Positions 8,737 to 17,684 of a stretch of DNA of 64,000 nt are shown here, one piece after another (position 1 is the first letter of the stretch; each line of letters starts with the position of its first letter). The notes beneath the pieces were generated by a model, which had not been told where the DNA came from, did not search any database, and saw only the letters and a list, made by a program, of their open reading frames with translations. Source of the DNA: Clostridium beijerinckii (lineage in GTDB: Bacteria > Bacillota > Clostridia > Clostridiales > Clostridiaceae); assembly GCF_018223745.1 (NCBI RefSeq), contig NZ_CP073653.1, forward strand, positions 322,501-386,500, written 5' to 3'. The position numbers were made by a program, and so were the translations under genes.

Positions 8737-9399
8737 ATGAAAAAGATTTTTATTAAATATACTATTTTTACACTTTTAGCTACAGTTGGTATGACATCAA
8801 CCGTATTTGCCACAGAAAACGTTAATGTTGACAATTCTAATAAGCAAATGCAAGAAATTATAAATAAAAGTAAACATGATTCAGATGAATTAATTAAAAA
8901 TTGGGACAAACTAAAAGTTACGGCTAAACCGGACACATCAAAAAGAATGAATAGCTTAGACTCTGAAGGATCACTAAATAGTGTTGGAAGTGCTGGTGAT
9001 ATACTTGTAACTCCAGCCACTGTTTTTGGCAATGGTCCTATTACAGGACATGCTGGAATGGTTGATTTAAATCCTGATCTTACAATAGAAAGTATGACAT
9101 CTGGAGGTGTTCGTAGATATACGAATGATTGGAAAACTAGATATACTAAAGCTTTATGTGCTACAGTGAAAAATGCTGATCCTGAACAAGCCGTAGATTA
9201 TGCAAGTAGTAAAATCGGAAGTAGTTATAATTACAACTTTTTAAATAAGTGGAAAACAGATACATTTTATTGTTCACAATTAGTCTGGAGAGCTTATATA
9301 GAACAAGGTATTGATTTAGATAAAGATGGTGGGAATGCTGTTTTACCAACTGATTTGGTTAGTGATAAAATTGATATAAATTGGAGAACAAATTACTAA
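8737..9399 (+). CDS. Secreted YiiX-like (permuted papain/NlpC-P60) hydrolase
   Basis: ATG 8737 follows GGGGGGA correctly; the ATG at 8722 lies before that site. The 220-residue product has a signal peptide of about 25 residues ending VFA. It then has GDILVTP, GHAGMV with His105, and FYCSQLVWRAY with Cys179. This His-before-Cys order is that of circularly permuted papain-like YiiX/C92 enzymes, which hydrolyse amide or ester bonds, often at the cell surface. It starts 69 bases after the peptide cassette in the same direction. It may be a cargo of the cassette, an immunity factor or an unrelated cell-wall enzyme. The substrate is unknown. Confidence 0.7.
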   Translation: MKKIFIKYTIFTLLATVGMTSTVFATENVNVDNSNKQMQEIINKSKHDSDELIKNWDKLKVTAKPDTSKRMNSLDSEGSLNSVGSAGDILVTPATVFGNGPITGHAGMVDLNPDLTIESMTSGGVRRYTNDWKTRYTKALCATVKNADPEQAVDYASSKIGSSYNYNFLNKWKTDTFYCSQLVWRAYIEQGIDLDKDGGNAVLPTDLVSDKIDINWRTNY

Positions 9400-9423
9400 T
9401 TAATTCAATATATAATTTTCTTG

Positions 9424-9508
9424 AAATAAACCACTTAATGGTATAAATTAATTCTGTGTTAATATGAATATTGGCATAATTTAATTTTAAACTATATGTG
9501 GTTTATTT
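9424..9508. repeat. Inverted repeat enclosing the intergenic gap
   Basis: AAATAAACCAC at 9424-9434 is repeated inverted at 9498-9508, 85 bases end to end. The loop is AT-rich without obvious substructure. It could be a weak terminator or the ends of a tiny palindromic element. Confidence 0.35.
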
Positions 9509-9538
9509 AGACTTGAAATTAAGAGTGGGAGATAAATA

Positions 9539-10564
9539 ATGTATAAAAATAAAAAAGTATATTTCTTTTTATTAATAATTATAATGTTAAGCTTAAGTTT
9601 AAGTTCTGAAGTATTAAATGATCAAGGATTAAAAAAAATATATATTATATATTCTGACTCTATTCAAGCAGATAGCGAAATTGTGAGTTTAGATAAAAAT
9701 TTAAATACAAGAAGCAATATTCAGATACCTGCAAGAGATATAGTGACAAGCTGTAATGAAAAAGGTACTGTATTATTGCCAACATCATCGGATAACAAAT
9801 TATTTAAAATTGATAAAAGCGAAACTGTTAAATCATCTGAAACTGATTTGGGTGGGGATTACATAAAATATAAAAATAATGAACAATTAACTTTATATAA
9901 TGTATCTTTAGAATATAATAGAATTAATTTCATATGCTCAGACTCGCAGATAAAGTCACTTGATATCAAAGACTCATTGTTGTTATCTGCTGATTTTGAT
10001 GATAAAAATATTTACGTATTAGGTTATAAATTTGATAAAAATAAGGAAGGTGATACCTTTCTATTTATTATAGATAAAAGTGAGTTTAAAATTAAAGATG
10101 AAATTAAACTAATGAAAAATATGCGGGTATATGATACTTCGCTAATTGATGACAAACTTTTTATTGGAGTAGATAGAAAGGTAGATTTTTTATTATATTA
10201 TGATGTGAAAAGATCTACTCTAAATAAGATTGAATACAAAGATTATCTAAAAGAAGGTACAATGGATACTAAAAAGATTCTTTATAGTGATAAATATATT
10301 TTTTACATATCATTAGATGGTAATATACTACAATTAAATAAGGCGAGTTTGGATATCGTGAGAAACATTAAATTGAATAATAAAGTAATTTTAAGTGCTT
10401 GTTTAGATAAAGATAAACTATATTCTCTAAGTGTAGATATAAATAAAAATAATCAAATTGGTTTAGTTGATGTATTTGATTGTGATAATCTTGATAATAT
10501 AAATAATCTTTCAGTGGGGCCAATAAGAAATACAACTCCACGAGATATTTTAATATTAGAATAA
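9539..10564 (+). CDS. Membrane-anchored or secreted protein, propeller-like repeats, unknown function
   Basis: The 341-residue product begins with a short basic stretch and one hydrophobic segment (residues 7-23), without a lipobox Cys, so it is exported or anchored by its N-terminus. The rest is a series of short beta-rich units of the type IYVLGYKF, LFIIDKSEF, LFIGVDRK, IFYISLDGNILQLNK, LYSLSVDINK, spaced 30-50 residues, suggesting a beta-propeller. GTGGGAG precedes the ATG. It lies 21 bases before the next membrane-protein gene, so both are probably cotranscribed. I do not recognise the family. Confidence 0.55.
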   Translation: MYKNKKVYFFLLIIIMLSLSLSSEVLNDQGLKKIYIIYSDSIQADSEIVSLDKNLNTRSNIQIPARDIVTSCNEKGTVLLPTSSDNKLFKIDKSETVKSSETDLGGDYIKYKNNEQLTLYNVSLEYNRINFICSDSQIKSLDIKDSLLLSADFDDKNIYVLGYKFDKNKEGDTFLFIIDKSEFKIKDEIKLMKNMRVYDTSLIDDKLFIGVDRKVDFLLYYDVKRSTLNKIEYKDYLKEGTMDTKKILYSDKYIFYISLDGNILQLNKASLDIVRNIKLNNKVILSACLDKDKLYSLSVDINKNNQIGLVDVFDCDNLDNINNLSVGPIRNTTPRDILILE

Positions 10565-10585
10565 TAATTAAAGGAGATATAATAA

Positions 10586-10924
10586 ATGAAAAAAATATTT
10601 TTAACTGTATTACCAAGTTTATTAACATATTTATTTATATATGTAGACTCTCGTTTTCCATATAGTAAATGTATATTAATTGGTATTTATATTTTATTTC
10701 CTATTATGTTTATCACTCAAACTGTCATTTCTTCAAAATCAGTAAAAAATATGTTAATTGGATTGCTATTATTATCGCTGTCGATTATATTACCTATTAA
10801 TAAATGGTATAAAATGAGCAGCATGATGCCAGCCATAATAGTTTATCTACTATTAGCTGGAATAACATATTTTTTAATAAGAACTGTGAATTTTATTAAA
10901 AGAAAGAGTAAAAAACAAATCTAA
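10586..10924 (+). CDS. Small polytopic membrane protein, unknown
   Basis: The 112-residue product has four predicted membrane segments (about 5-20, 28-46, 55-72, 80-100) and a basic tail RKSKKQI that should face the cytoplasm. An AAAGGAGAT site precedes the ATG. Position after the secreted propeller-like protein and the peptide cassette suggests a partner of its neighbour or a small immunity-type protein. No family is recognised. Confidence 0.5.
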   Translation: MKKIFLTVLPSLLTYLFIYVDSRFPYSKCILIGIYILFPIMFITQTVISSKSVKNMLIGLLLLSLSIILPINKWYKMSSMMPAIIVYLLLAGITYFLIRTVNFIKRKSKKQI

Positions 10925-11190
10925 TACAAGTTTTTAATATTCAACTTATAAAAATACTATGAAATTCATATTTATGGAGCAATTAATATATATGTGACAT
11001 ATTATTAGAAGTTGGGCAGAAAAAGGTAAATCTCATGTTTACAGCATATACATAGATTATTATGTGGTTATTATATAAATAGCATCAGAAAATACTAAGT
11101 ATACTACGACTCAAATAGGGGGACTTTCATTATTTTGTTAGAAGTTTTTAGTATATTAACGTGAGTTCGATAGAAAAATTTAAGGGATAA

Positions 11191-11256
11191 AAAATCCCAT
11201 CAAAATGTTTTATTATATAAGTGCGACCAAATAAATAAAACAAAGGATGGGATTTT
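11191..11256 (+). promoter_or_regulatory. Hairpin sequestering the transposase ribosome binding site
   Basis: AAAATCCCATC at 11191-11201 is perfectly complementary to GATGGGATTTT at 11246-11256, which ends at the base before the transposase ATG and overlaps its AAAGGA site. A transcript entering from outside would fold and hide the start, as known for other insertion sequences protected from read-through. The transposase's own promoter probably lies inside the loop. Confidence 0.6.
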
Positions 11257-12150
11257 ATGCAAAACTTATTAGTAGAAATATTTTATGATGTAGACAATTT
11301 TTGTATTGGATTTGAAAATTACTGTAAAAGTCATTTCCTAACGGAAAATAGCGACCGCAAATTTGCAATGATTAAAAGTAAAACTTTATCATTAAGCGAA
11401 GTTATGACAATAACTATCTACTTTCATTTGTCAAATTACAGAACTTTTAAATCATACTATATTGAGCATGTGTCTACTGTTCTCAAACCGTATTTTCCTA
11501 AGCTTGTGAGCTACAATAGGTTTGTTGAATTAATGCAACAATCATTAGTTGCATTACTATTATACATGATGAAATTTAGAACTGGCAAGTGCACAGGAAT
11601 TTCTTTTATCGATTCTACAACTTTGAATGTATGCCATAATAGAAGAATACACTCTCATAAGGTTTTTAAAGGAATTGCAGAACGTGGTAAAAGTTCAACA
11701 GGCTGGTTTTATGGTTTTAAGCTTCATCTTGTTGTTAACGATAAAGGGGATATTCTCTCTTTTTATCTAACTCCGGGAAATGTAGATGATAGAGAAATTA
11801 AGACTATAGAAATATTAGCAAAAGATTTATTTGGAAAACTTTTTGGTGACAAAGGTTATTTATCTAAAAAGATCTCCGATATTTTGTATTCCAAAGGTAT
11901 TCAACTTATAACAAAGATAAAGAAAAACATGAAAAATAAATTAATGTTAATGGAGGATAAAATTCTTCTTAGGAAAAGAGCTATCATTGAAACAATAAAT
12001 GACCAACTAAAAAATATATGTCAGATAGAGCATAATCGACATAGAAGTTTTACTAATTTTGCGGTTAATATAGTTTCAGGATTGATTTCGTATAGTTTTC
12101 TTCCTAAGAAACCTTCTCTTAAGTTGGACAAATATCTAACTATGGAATAA
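11257..12150 (+). CDS. IS982-family transposase
   Basis: The 297-residue product begins with the family-typical FYDVDNFC region. It carries DDE-type motifs: an Asp in SFIDST near residue 126, then KLHLVVND, a second Asp in FGDKGYLSK, and a late Glu in the RRA/RAIIET segment. Length is normal for IS982 (about 290-300). The frame is intact with no stop or shift, so the element may be active. Its start is buried in the hairpin described separately. It catalyses cut-and-paste movement of the element with short target duplications. Confidence 0.9.
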   Translation: MQNLLVEIFYDVDNFCIGFENYCKSHFLTENSDRKFAMIKSKTLSLSEVMTITIYFHLSNYRTFKSYYIEHVSTVLKPYFPKLVSYNRFVELMQQSLVALLLYMMKFRTGKCTGISFIDSTTLNVCHNRRIHSHKVFKGIAERGKSSTGWFYGFKLHLVVNDKGDILSFYLTPGNVDDREIKTIEILAKDLFGKLFGDKGYLSKKISDILYSKGIQLITKIKKNMKNKLMLMEDKILLRKRAIIETINDQLKNICQIEHNRHRSFTNFAVNIVSGLISYSFLPKKPSLKLDKYLTME

Positions 12151-12251
12151 TTGGAATATCGAGCCACAAGATTACAAGGATACTTTTTTGCTTTTTTTCA
12201 TAACCATATTTACCCATAAAATATTCTAGCTTTTCGAACTCACGTTATATT

Positions 12252-12382
12252 AAATCTTCTAATGGATTTGATGAAAGGGTGAAAGGTTATTTATATGTTA
12301 AGGCTTCAAGTGAAGACTTGAATATTAATAAAGAATATGTCGTAGATTTTAGCAATGATTGAAAAACATTAATTAAATATAA
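12252..12382 (+). other. Short coding-like tail without a start
   Basis: Directly after the IS982 duplication, one frame reads for about 35 codons (ending KEYVVDFSND) to a stop at about 12360. On the other side of the element the same frame would hit a TAG within three codons, so this is not simply the second half of an interrupted gene. Possibly a decayed gene end. No family is recognised. Confidence 0.25.
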
Positions 12383-12416
12383 AAAGATAGCAAAGGACGA
12401 TTCCTTTACTATCTTT
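12383..12416 (-). terminator. Terminator of the P-type ATPase gene
   Basis: Arms of 15 bp at 12383-12397 and 12402-12416 with one mismatch and a 4-base loop. On the minus strand the stem is followed by TTTTTATATTT, a proper T-tract, 60-odd bases after the ATPase stop. Confidence 0.75.
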
Positions 12417-12478
12417 AAGTATAGTATTAAGACAGGAATACAAATATATTTTATAAGCTGCTTTAGATGCAAATAGTT

Positions 12479-15142
12479 TTAAGCAGCTTCACTTTTTGAT
12501 TCTAAAATATCTTTTTCTTGAAGCTTTTCATTCTTTCTTTCAATAAAATCTCTAACAACCTTAACAGTTTGTATTATTAAAGTTGGAATGAAAGCAAATA
12601 AGTGAACTAACATTAATTCATTACTAGTAAGTGGAGTTATTTCAAATAATCCTTGAAGTGCTGGTATAAGTAAAACTGCATTTACAAGTACAACACCTGA
12701 TATAAATGCAATCCAACTGAATTTGTTATTGAAAACTCCAAGAGCAAAGATGGATTTTTTGCCTCGGCAGTTAAATCCGTGGAATAATCTAGCTAAACAT
12801 AAAGTGCTAAATGCCATAGTCATTGCAAGCCCATGGCTTCCTGTAGCTAAACCAATATGATAAGAAACCATAGTGAATATTCCAATCAGCAAACCTTGAC
12901 TACAAATATCTATTATAAAATCTTTAGTTAAAATAGATTCTTTGGCATCTCTAGGTTTATCTTTTAAAACATCTTTTTTAGATTTTTCCATACCAATTGC
13001 AATGGCAGGTAAACTATCTGTTAATAAGTTTATGAATAATAAGTGTACGGCTGCAAATGGAACAGGAAGTGCAAATATTGATGAATATAGTACTGCAAGA
13101 ATTCCAGAAGTATTACCTGAAAGTAGGAATTTTATTGAATTCTTTATATTAGCATAAATATTTCGCCCATTAGTAACTGATTTAACAATAGTAGCAAAGT
13201 TATCGTCTGTTAAAATCATTGAAGCAGCATCTTTTGAAACTTCAGTACCTGTTATACCCATTGCAATACCAATATCAGCTTGCTTTAATGCAGGTGCATC
13301 ATTAACACCATCTCCAGTCATAGCTACAATTTTACCTTTGTTTTGCCATGCTTTAACTATTCTTATTTTATGTTCTGGAGATACTCTTGCGTAAACGGAA
13401 ATGTGCTTTAATTTTGAGTTGAGTTCGTCATCGGACATTTTATCAAGTTCCAAGCCTTCTACAGCTAAGTCACCATCTTGTAATATTCCAATTTCTTTAG
13501 CAATAGCAGAGGCTGTAATCTTGTGATCTCCAGTAATCATAATCGGCTTGACAGAAGCTTTAATACAATCACTAACAGCTGCTTTAGATTCTTCTCTAGG
13601 TGGATCAATCATTGAAATTAAACCTAAGAAAGTATAATCATATTCATCATCTAAAGTGAGTTCTTTATTTTCATTAAGCTCTCTATAAGCAAATGCTAAA
13701 ACTCTTAATCCTTGAGATGATAATTCTCTATTAACATTATTTATATTGATTTTATCATTGTTGGTGAAGTCTACTACTCCATTTGAAGTCTTTATTGAAG
13801 TTACTCTATTAAGTAATACATCAAGAGCACCTTTAGTGACCATTATATACTTTCCATCAATTTCGTGAAGAGTACTCATAAGCTTTCTGTCAGAATCAAA
13901 AGGAATTTCTTTAAGTCTTGGATAAGTGCTTCTACATTCAAGTTCATTTAAGGAGTATTTATGACCCAAGTTTACTAAGGCAACTTCTGTTGGATCTCCT
14001 ATCTCAGCACCATCTTTTGAAGTAGAATCGTTACATAGTATAGAACTAGTTAAAAGGAAATTTGAATCAAAATTTTTGAAATCTATTTTAGTACTATCAA
14101 TTAAGTTGTTATCAACGAAGATCTTTTTAACAGTCATCTTATTTTGAGTTAATGTACCAGTTTTATCAGAACAGATAACAGATACACAACCAAGACCTTC
14201 AACAGCTTTTAGCTTTTTAATGATAGCATTCTCTTTAGCCATTGATTGTGTGCCTATGGCAAGTACAATTGTAACTATTGAGCTAAGGGCTTCAGGAATA
14301 GCAGCAACAGCAAGAGCAACGGCAAACATTAATGAATCTAATAGAGCAATACCTCTGTACATACTTAATCCAAATACAATAACACAGATACCAATTATCC
14401 CAAAGGCTAACTTCTTAGAAAACTCATCCAAGGAAATTTGAAGCGGGGTACTTTTTTCTTGAGTTTCTTCCATAAGAGTAGCTATTTTACCAAGCTCAGT
14501 ATTCATACCAGTATTAGTTACAAGAACAGTAGCACGTCCATAAGTGACTAGTGAACTAGAGAAAACCATATTTTTTTGATCACCTAAAGCAACTTCATCT
14601 TTGTCAATAACATCAGAGAACTTATCCACACTCTCAGATTCACCAGTTAATGAGCTCTCATTAACTTTAAGAGAGAAGTTTTCTAAAATTCTACCATCAG
14701 CAACAACTAGGTCTCCAGCCTCTAGTATCAAAATATCTCCTGGAACTACAGTTTTAGAAGGTATTTCAATTTTAACTCCATTCCGAATAACCTTAGCATT
14801 AGGCGCAGATAGCGCTTTTAGACTAGCTAGAGATTGTTCAGCTTTAACGTATTGAACAGTACCTAAAATAGCATTCATAGTTATAACAGCTAAAATTACA
14901 AAAGTACTTTCCATATTTCCAGTCATAGCTGAAATTATAGCAGCAGCAATTAATATGATTACTAATAAGTCCTTAAATTGTTCTAGAAATACAGATAAAA
15001 TGCTTTTTTTCTTTTTTTCATTTAAGGTGTTTTCGCCTACAGAGTCTAATATTTTATTAGCTTTTTCGCTCGTCAGCCCCTTTAAAGTCACATCGAAGGT
15101 TTTAAGAGATTCTTCTACTGTTTTAGAAAAATATTTTTTCAT
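12479..15142 (-). CDS. P-type ATPase, calcium-transporting type
   Basis: The 887-residue protein has the full P-type layout: N-terminal cation ATPase domain, actuator motif LTGES, phosphorylation motif CSDKTGTLT, nucleotide-binding region, TGDH and hinge GDGVNDAP, then the C-terminal membrane domain. Membrane helix 4 reads VAAIPEALSSIV, as in bacterial Ca2+ pumps of the SERCA/PMCA class, and there is no N-terminal metal-binding CxxC. It should pump Ca2+, less likely Mn2+ or Na+, out of the cell at the cost of ATP. It is monocistronic with its own terminator. The 600-base upstream region is rich in secondary structure, so leader control is possible. Length is typical (about 850-900). Confidence 0.9.
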   Translation of the reverse strand: MKKYFSKTVEESLKTFDVTLKGLTSEKANKILDSVGENTLNEKKKKSILSVFLEQFKDLLVIILIAAAIISAMTGNMESTFVILAVITMNAILGTVQYVKAEQSLASLKALSAPNAKVIRNGVKIEIPSKTVVPGDILILEAGDLVVADGRILENFSLKVNESSLTGESESVDKFSDVIDKDEVALGDQKNMVFSSSLVTYGRATVLVTNTGMNTELGKIATLMEETQEKSTPLQISLDEFSKKLAFGIIGICVIVFGLSMYRGIALLDSLMFAVALAVAAIPEALSSIVTIVLAIGTQSMAKENAIIKKLKAVEGLGCVSVICSDKTGTLTQNKMTVKKIFVDNNLIDSTKIDFKNFDSNFLLTSSILCNDSTSKDGAEIGDPTEVALVNLGHKYSLNELECRSTYPRLKEIPFDSDRKLMSTLHEIDGKYIMVTKGALDVLLNRVTSIKTSNGVVDFTNNDKININNVNRELSSQGLRVLAFAYRELNENKELTLDDEYDYTFLGLISMIDPPREESKAAVSDCIKASVKPIMITGDHKITASAIAKEIGILQDGDLAVEGLELDKMSDDELNSKLKHISVYARVSPEHKIRIVKAWQNKGKIVAMTGDGVNDAPALKQADIGIAMGITGTEVSKDAASMILTDDNFATIVKSVTNGRNIYANIKNSIKFLLSGNTSGILAVLYSSIFALPVPFAAVHLLFINLLTDSLPAIAIGMEKSKKDVLKDKPRDAKESILTKDFIIDICSQGLLIGIFTMVSYHIGLATGSHGLAMTMAFSTLCLARLFHGFNCRGKKSIFALGVFNNKFSWIAFISGVVLVNAVLLIPALQGLFEITPLTSNELMLVHLFAFIPTLIIQTVKVVRDFIERKNEKLQEKDILESKSEAA

Positions 15143-15290
15143 TATGGCATCTTCCTTTCAAAGAAAAAATTTAATAAGTATATAATTAGCTAAAGTCTAT
15201 AAAGTGAACATTTTCAGGTAGAGTTTAACTCTGACTGAATTTAGTTGAACATATACCCTCAAGTGGTACATCGTCCAGAAATGTACAGTT
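15143..15290 (-). promoter_or_regulatory. Structured leader of the ATPase gene
   Basis: Read on the minus strand, this stretch contains a GTACAT...ATGTAC hairpin (around 15268-15288) and an AGAGTT...ACTCT hairpin (around 15220-15235) before a GAAAGGA ribosome site. I compared it by eye with Mn and Mg riboswitch consensus and found no match, so no class is claimed. Confidence 0.3.
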
Positions 15291-15432
15291 GTTATACCCT
15301 AATTGAATAAGGGGGAATGTTGATGTTACGGATACTAACTATAGGATAAATTAACAACAAAAAAGACTTTTAATATAACTTCAAATTGTTGAAGTTATAT
15401 TAAAAGTCTCGTTACCTGTTAGGGTATATAAC
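15291..15432. repeat. 142-bp palindromic element with nested hairpin
   Basis: The outer ends are GTTATACCCTAA (15291-15302) and TTAGGGTATATAAC (15419-15432). Inside is a perfect 21-bp hairpin, arms 15364-15384 and 15389-15409, loop ATTG. A third TATACCCT lies at 15252-15259. The shape suits a miniature inverted-repeat element or a bidirectional terminator. A decision needs genome copies. Confidence 0.55.
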
Positions 15433-15740
15433 ACCAGACTAACAATATAGTCGCGATTGTTGATGTTATATTTATAACTACTCCCTTTTAATATAGTGAT
15501 TTATTTTATATAATGATTATAGCATTTTATATGGTTTTAGTCAATATGCTAAGAGTTATTTTATACAATATATATTAATTATACTCCATAAAAAACAAAT
15601 AAGTGAACTACTGTTTAAAGTATATGTAAAATTATAACTATTGTTATCACATTGGTTAATATGTATAATTATAACTGCACACGTTAACAATATTATGTTA
15701 TGTATGTAATTATATATTTAAGCCATAGGGGGACGTTGAA
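15433..15740. other. Intergenic stretch, AT-rich
   Basis: The 300 bases before the chemoreceptor gene are very AT-rich. Apart from the GTTGATGTTA direct repeat shared with the neighbouring palindromic element, and AGGGGGA before the GTG start, I see no gene, RNA or clear promoter. Confidence 0.4.
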
Positions 15741-17450
15741 GTGAGATTAAAAAAAGTAAAAGATGTAAAAATCATAAGGAGCATAATTATAATAGTAATT
15801 TTATCTTTGATATCAACAATTACTATTGGAGTTTTGGGTTATTTAAATACATCTAAAATGTATGATGCCAACTTGATAATGTATAATAATGTTATTCCAA
15901 AACTTAGTGATTGGGGTGATGTTAATGGCAGTATGGGTGTTTTAAGAAATACTTTAACCAAAATAATAGATAGGCCATTTGATGAAGCAAATGAAAAGGC
16001 GATGCTAGAATTAAATACAAATATAACAGAAATAGTGAATAGGCAGGCTAAAGAATCAGAAAATAATTCAGAAGAACACCAATTAGTTATGAAATTTAAA
16101 GAAGAATATGAACAATATTATTCGTACATACCTGGTATTATTGATCAAAGAAAACAAGACTTAACTCCAGATAAAAAGATTACAAATGATGCTATGGGAG
16201 TATATGGAAATCAAATTGCTCAAGATAATAAGGCATTGGTTCAACTTCAAAAGGATAAAGCTACAAATGAGATTAATAAATCTATGAGTGCATATAGAAA
16301 AAATATATTTATGTTTATAAGTATATTGAGCGTATCAATTCTAGCTCTAGCGTTTATGTCAACATATATAATATTCATGATTAAGAATTCAATTAAAGAA
16401 TTTGTACATAAAGTTTCAATCTTATCAGAAGGAAATTTCACTGTAAAGTTTGATACTGAATCCGCAAACGAATTTGGAGTGATGCAGAATGCATTAAGCA
16501 AGACCATAACATCTATTGCATCAATTATATCTACAGTAAAGGAAGATTCGAACCTTGTTACAGAGCAATCAATAGAGCTTTCAAGGGTTTCAGAAAAAAT
16601 GAAGCATTATATAGGAGATGTATCCAGTTCAATTCATGATATAGCAGAAGGATCTAATGAACAATCTGAAAGACTTATGTCAATAAACAATAATTTAAGT
16701 TCTTTTAGTGATAAATTGGATTCAATAACAAGATCTGTAGAGAAAGTGGATAAAAGTACTATTAATATTAGTAATGAAGCCAATATTAGCGATGAAAGAT
16801 TGAGAAATATAGGTATATCGATAAATGAAATTGCAGAATCTTATAATGAAGCACAAAGGAAAGTTAATAAATTAAGCCTAAGTGTAAATAAAATAACAGA
16901 AATAACTAATATGATTAATGAAATAGCAGATGAAACTAATTTGTTAGCCTTAAATGCAGCTATTGAAGCGGCAAGAGCAGGTGAAGCAGGTAAGGGATTT
17001 TCAATCGTTGCAGATGAAATTAGAAAATTAGCAGAGCAATCTAAAAGTTCATCAGAAGATATTAATAATTTGCTAGGTGACATAAGTTCCGAAACTAAAT
17101 TAGTTGAAGAAACAACAGGTATTGCTAACAAGAAATTAGAGGAGCAGATTCATACAATAGCATCAACTATAGTTTCATTTAAAGAAATAGTAGAATCTAT
17201 AGGTGATATAGTACCTCAAGTTCATGAGATAAATGATGCAATAGTTGATATTAATAATAGAAAAAATAATATAGTAGAAAATGTGGAATTATCATCCGCT
17301 GTACCTGAAGAAAATTCTGCTGCATCCCAAGAGATATCCGCATCAGCCCATGAAATGGATAATTCAGCATATAAGGTTTCTAAATCTGCAGAAGAATTGA
17401 AAGATATAATGCAGCAGATTACATCTCAAATTGAGAAGTTTGTTCTTTAA
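15741..17450 (+). CDS. Methyl-accepting chemotaxis protein
   Basis: The 569-residue receptor starts at GTG after AGGGGGA. Membrane segment 1 spans about residues 12-34, a four-helix-bundle sensor lies outside, and membrane segment 2 spans about 188-212. A HAMP linker and a long coiled-coil signalling domain follow. The tip is conserved from about residue 392 on ([20 protein letters not shown]). It would sense a small ligand outside the cell and signal to CheA through CheW. No chemotaxis partner is nearby, as is usual for clostridial orphan receptors. The ligand cannot be told. Confidence 0.9.
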   Translation: MRLKKVKDVKIIRSIIIIVILSLISTITIGVLGYLNTSKMYDANLIMYNNVIPKLSDWGDVNGSMGVLRNTLTKIIDRPFDEANEKAMLELNTNITEIVNRQAKESENNSEEHQLVMKFKEEYEQYYSYIPGIIDQRKQDLTPDKKITNDAMGVYGNQIAQDNKALVQLQKDKATNEINKSMSAYRKNIFMFISILSVSILALAFMSTYIIFMIKNSIKEFVHKVSILSEGNFTVKFDTESANEFGVMQNALSKTITSIASIISTVKEDSNLVTEQSIELSRVSEKMKHYIGDVSSSIHDIAEGSNEQSERLMSINNNLSSFSDKLDSITRSVEKVDKSTINISNEANISDERLRNIGISINEIAESYNEAQRKVNKLSLSVNKITEITNMINEIADETNLLALNAAIEAARAGEAGKGFSIVADEIRKLAEQSKSSSEDINNLLGDISSETKLVEETTGIANKKLEEQIHTIASTIVSFKEIVESIGDIVPQVHEINDAIVDINNRKNNIVENVELSSAVPEENSAASQEISASAHEMDNSAYKVSKSAEELKDIMQQITSQIEKFVL

Positions 17451-17488
17451 AATAAAAATAATTAAATATGGATAAATATTAGTTTATC

Positions 17489-17528
17489 ATGGGAATCTCT
17501 ATGCTATTAGAATTATAGAGGTTCTCAT
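17489..17528 (+). terminator. Terminator after the chemoreceptor gene
   Basis: A 13-bp stem with wobble pairs (17489-17501 with 17516-17528) is followed by TTTTTATTAC. Confidence 0.65.
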
Positions 17529-17684
17529 TTTTATTACAAATTTAAGAAATTTAATATATAGTAACTAAGAATAAATGACTTGATTAAAAAACTAGAAATT
17601 CCATTGATGTAAGTTTTTATATGATTAAATTTATTATTTAAGTTATAATATATAATAGTATTTATTGTGTATGGAGGTTTTTTT

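Larger units (their letters stand above)
11158..12246 (+). mobile_element. Complete IS982-family insertion sequence
   Basis: The element is 1089 bp. Its ends are AACGTGAGTTCGA at 11158-11170 and the inverted copy TCGAACTCACGTT at 12234-12246, with weaker symmetry inward. A 5-bp duplication flanks it and one intact transposase frame fills it. Size, frame content and ends fit IS982. It marks the right edge of the accessory region and separates the peptide-associated genes from the P-type ATPase. Confidence 0.85.
11153..12251. repeat. 5-bp target duplication flanking the IS982 element
   Basis: ATATT occurs at 11153-11157 directly before the left inverted end and again at 12247-12251 directly after the right end. 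It supports a true, fairly recent transposition. Confidence 0.75.

Noticed and set aside
12252-12360. Second half of a gene interrupted by IS982
   Set aside because: Removing the element and one duplication joins this frame to a TAG three codons upstream, so no continuous gene is restored.
15143-15300. Known metal riboswitch (Mn yybP-ykoY, Mg M-box, NiCo) before the P-type ATPase
   Set aside because: Structured hairpins are present, but I could not place the conserved core of any of these classes.
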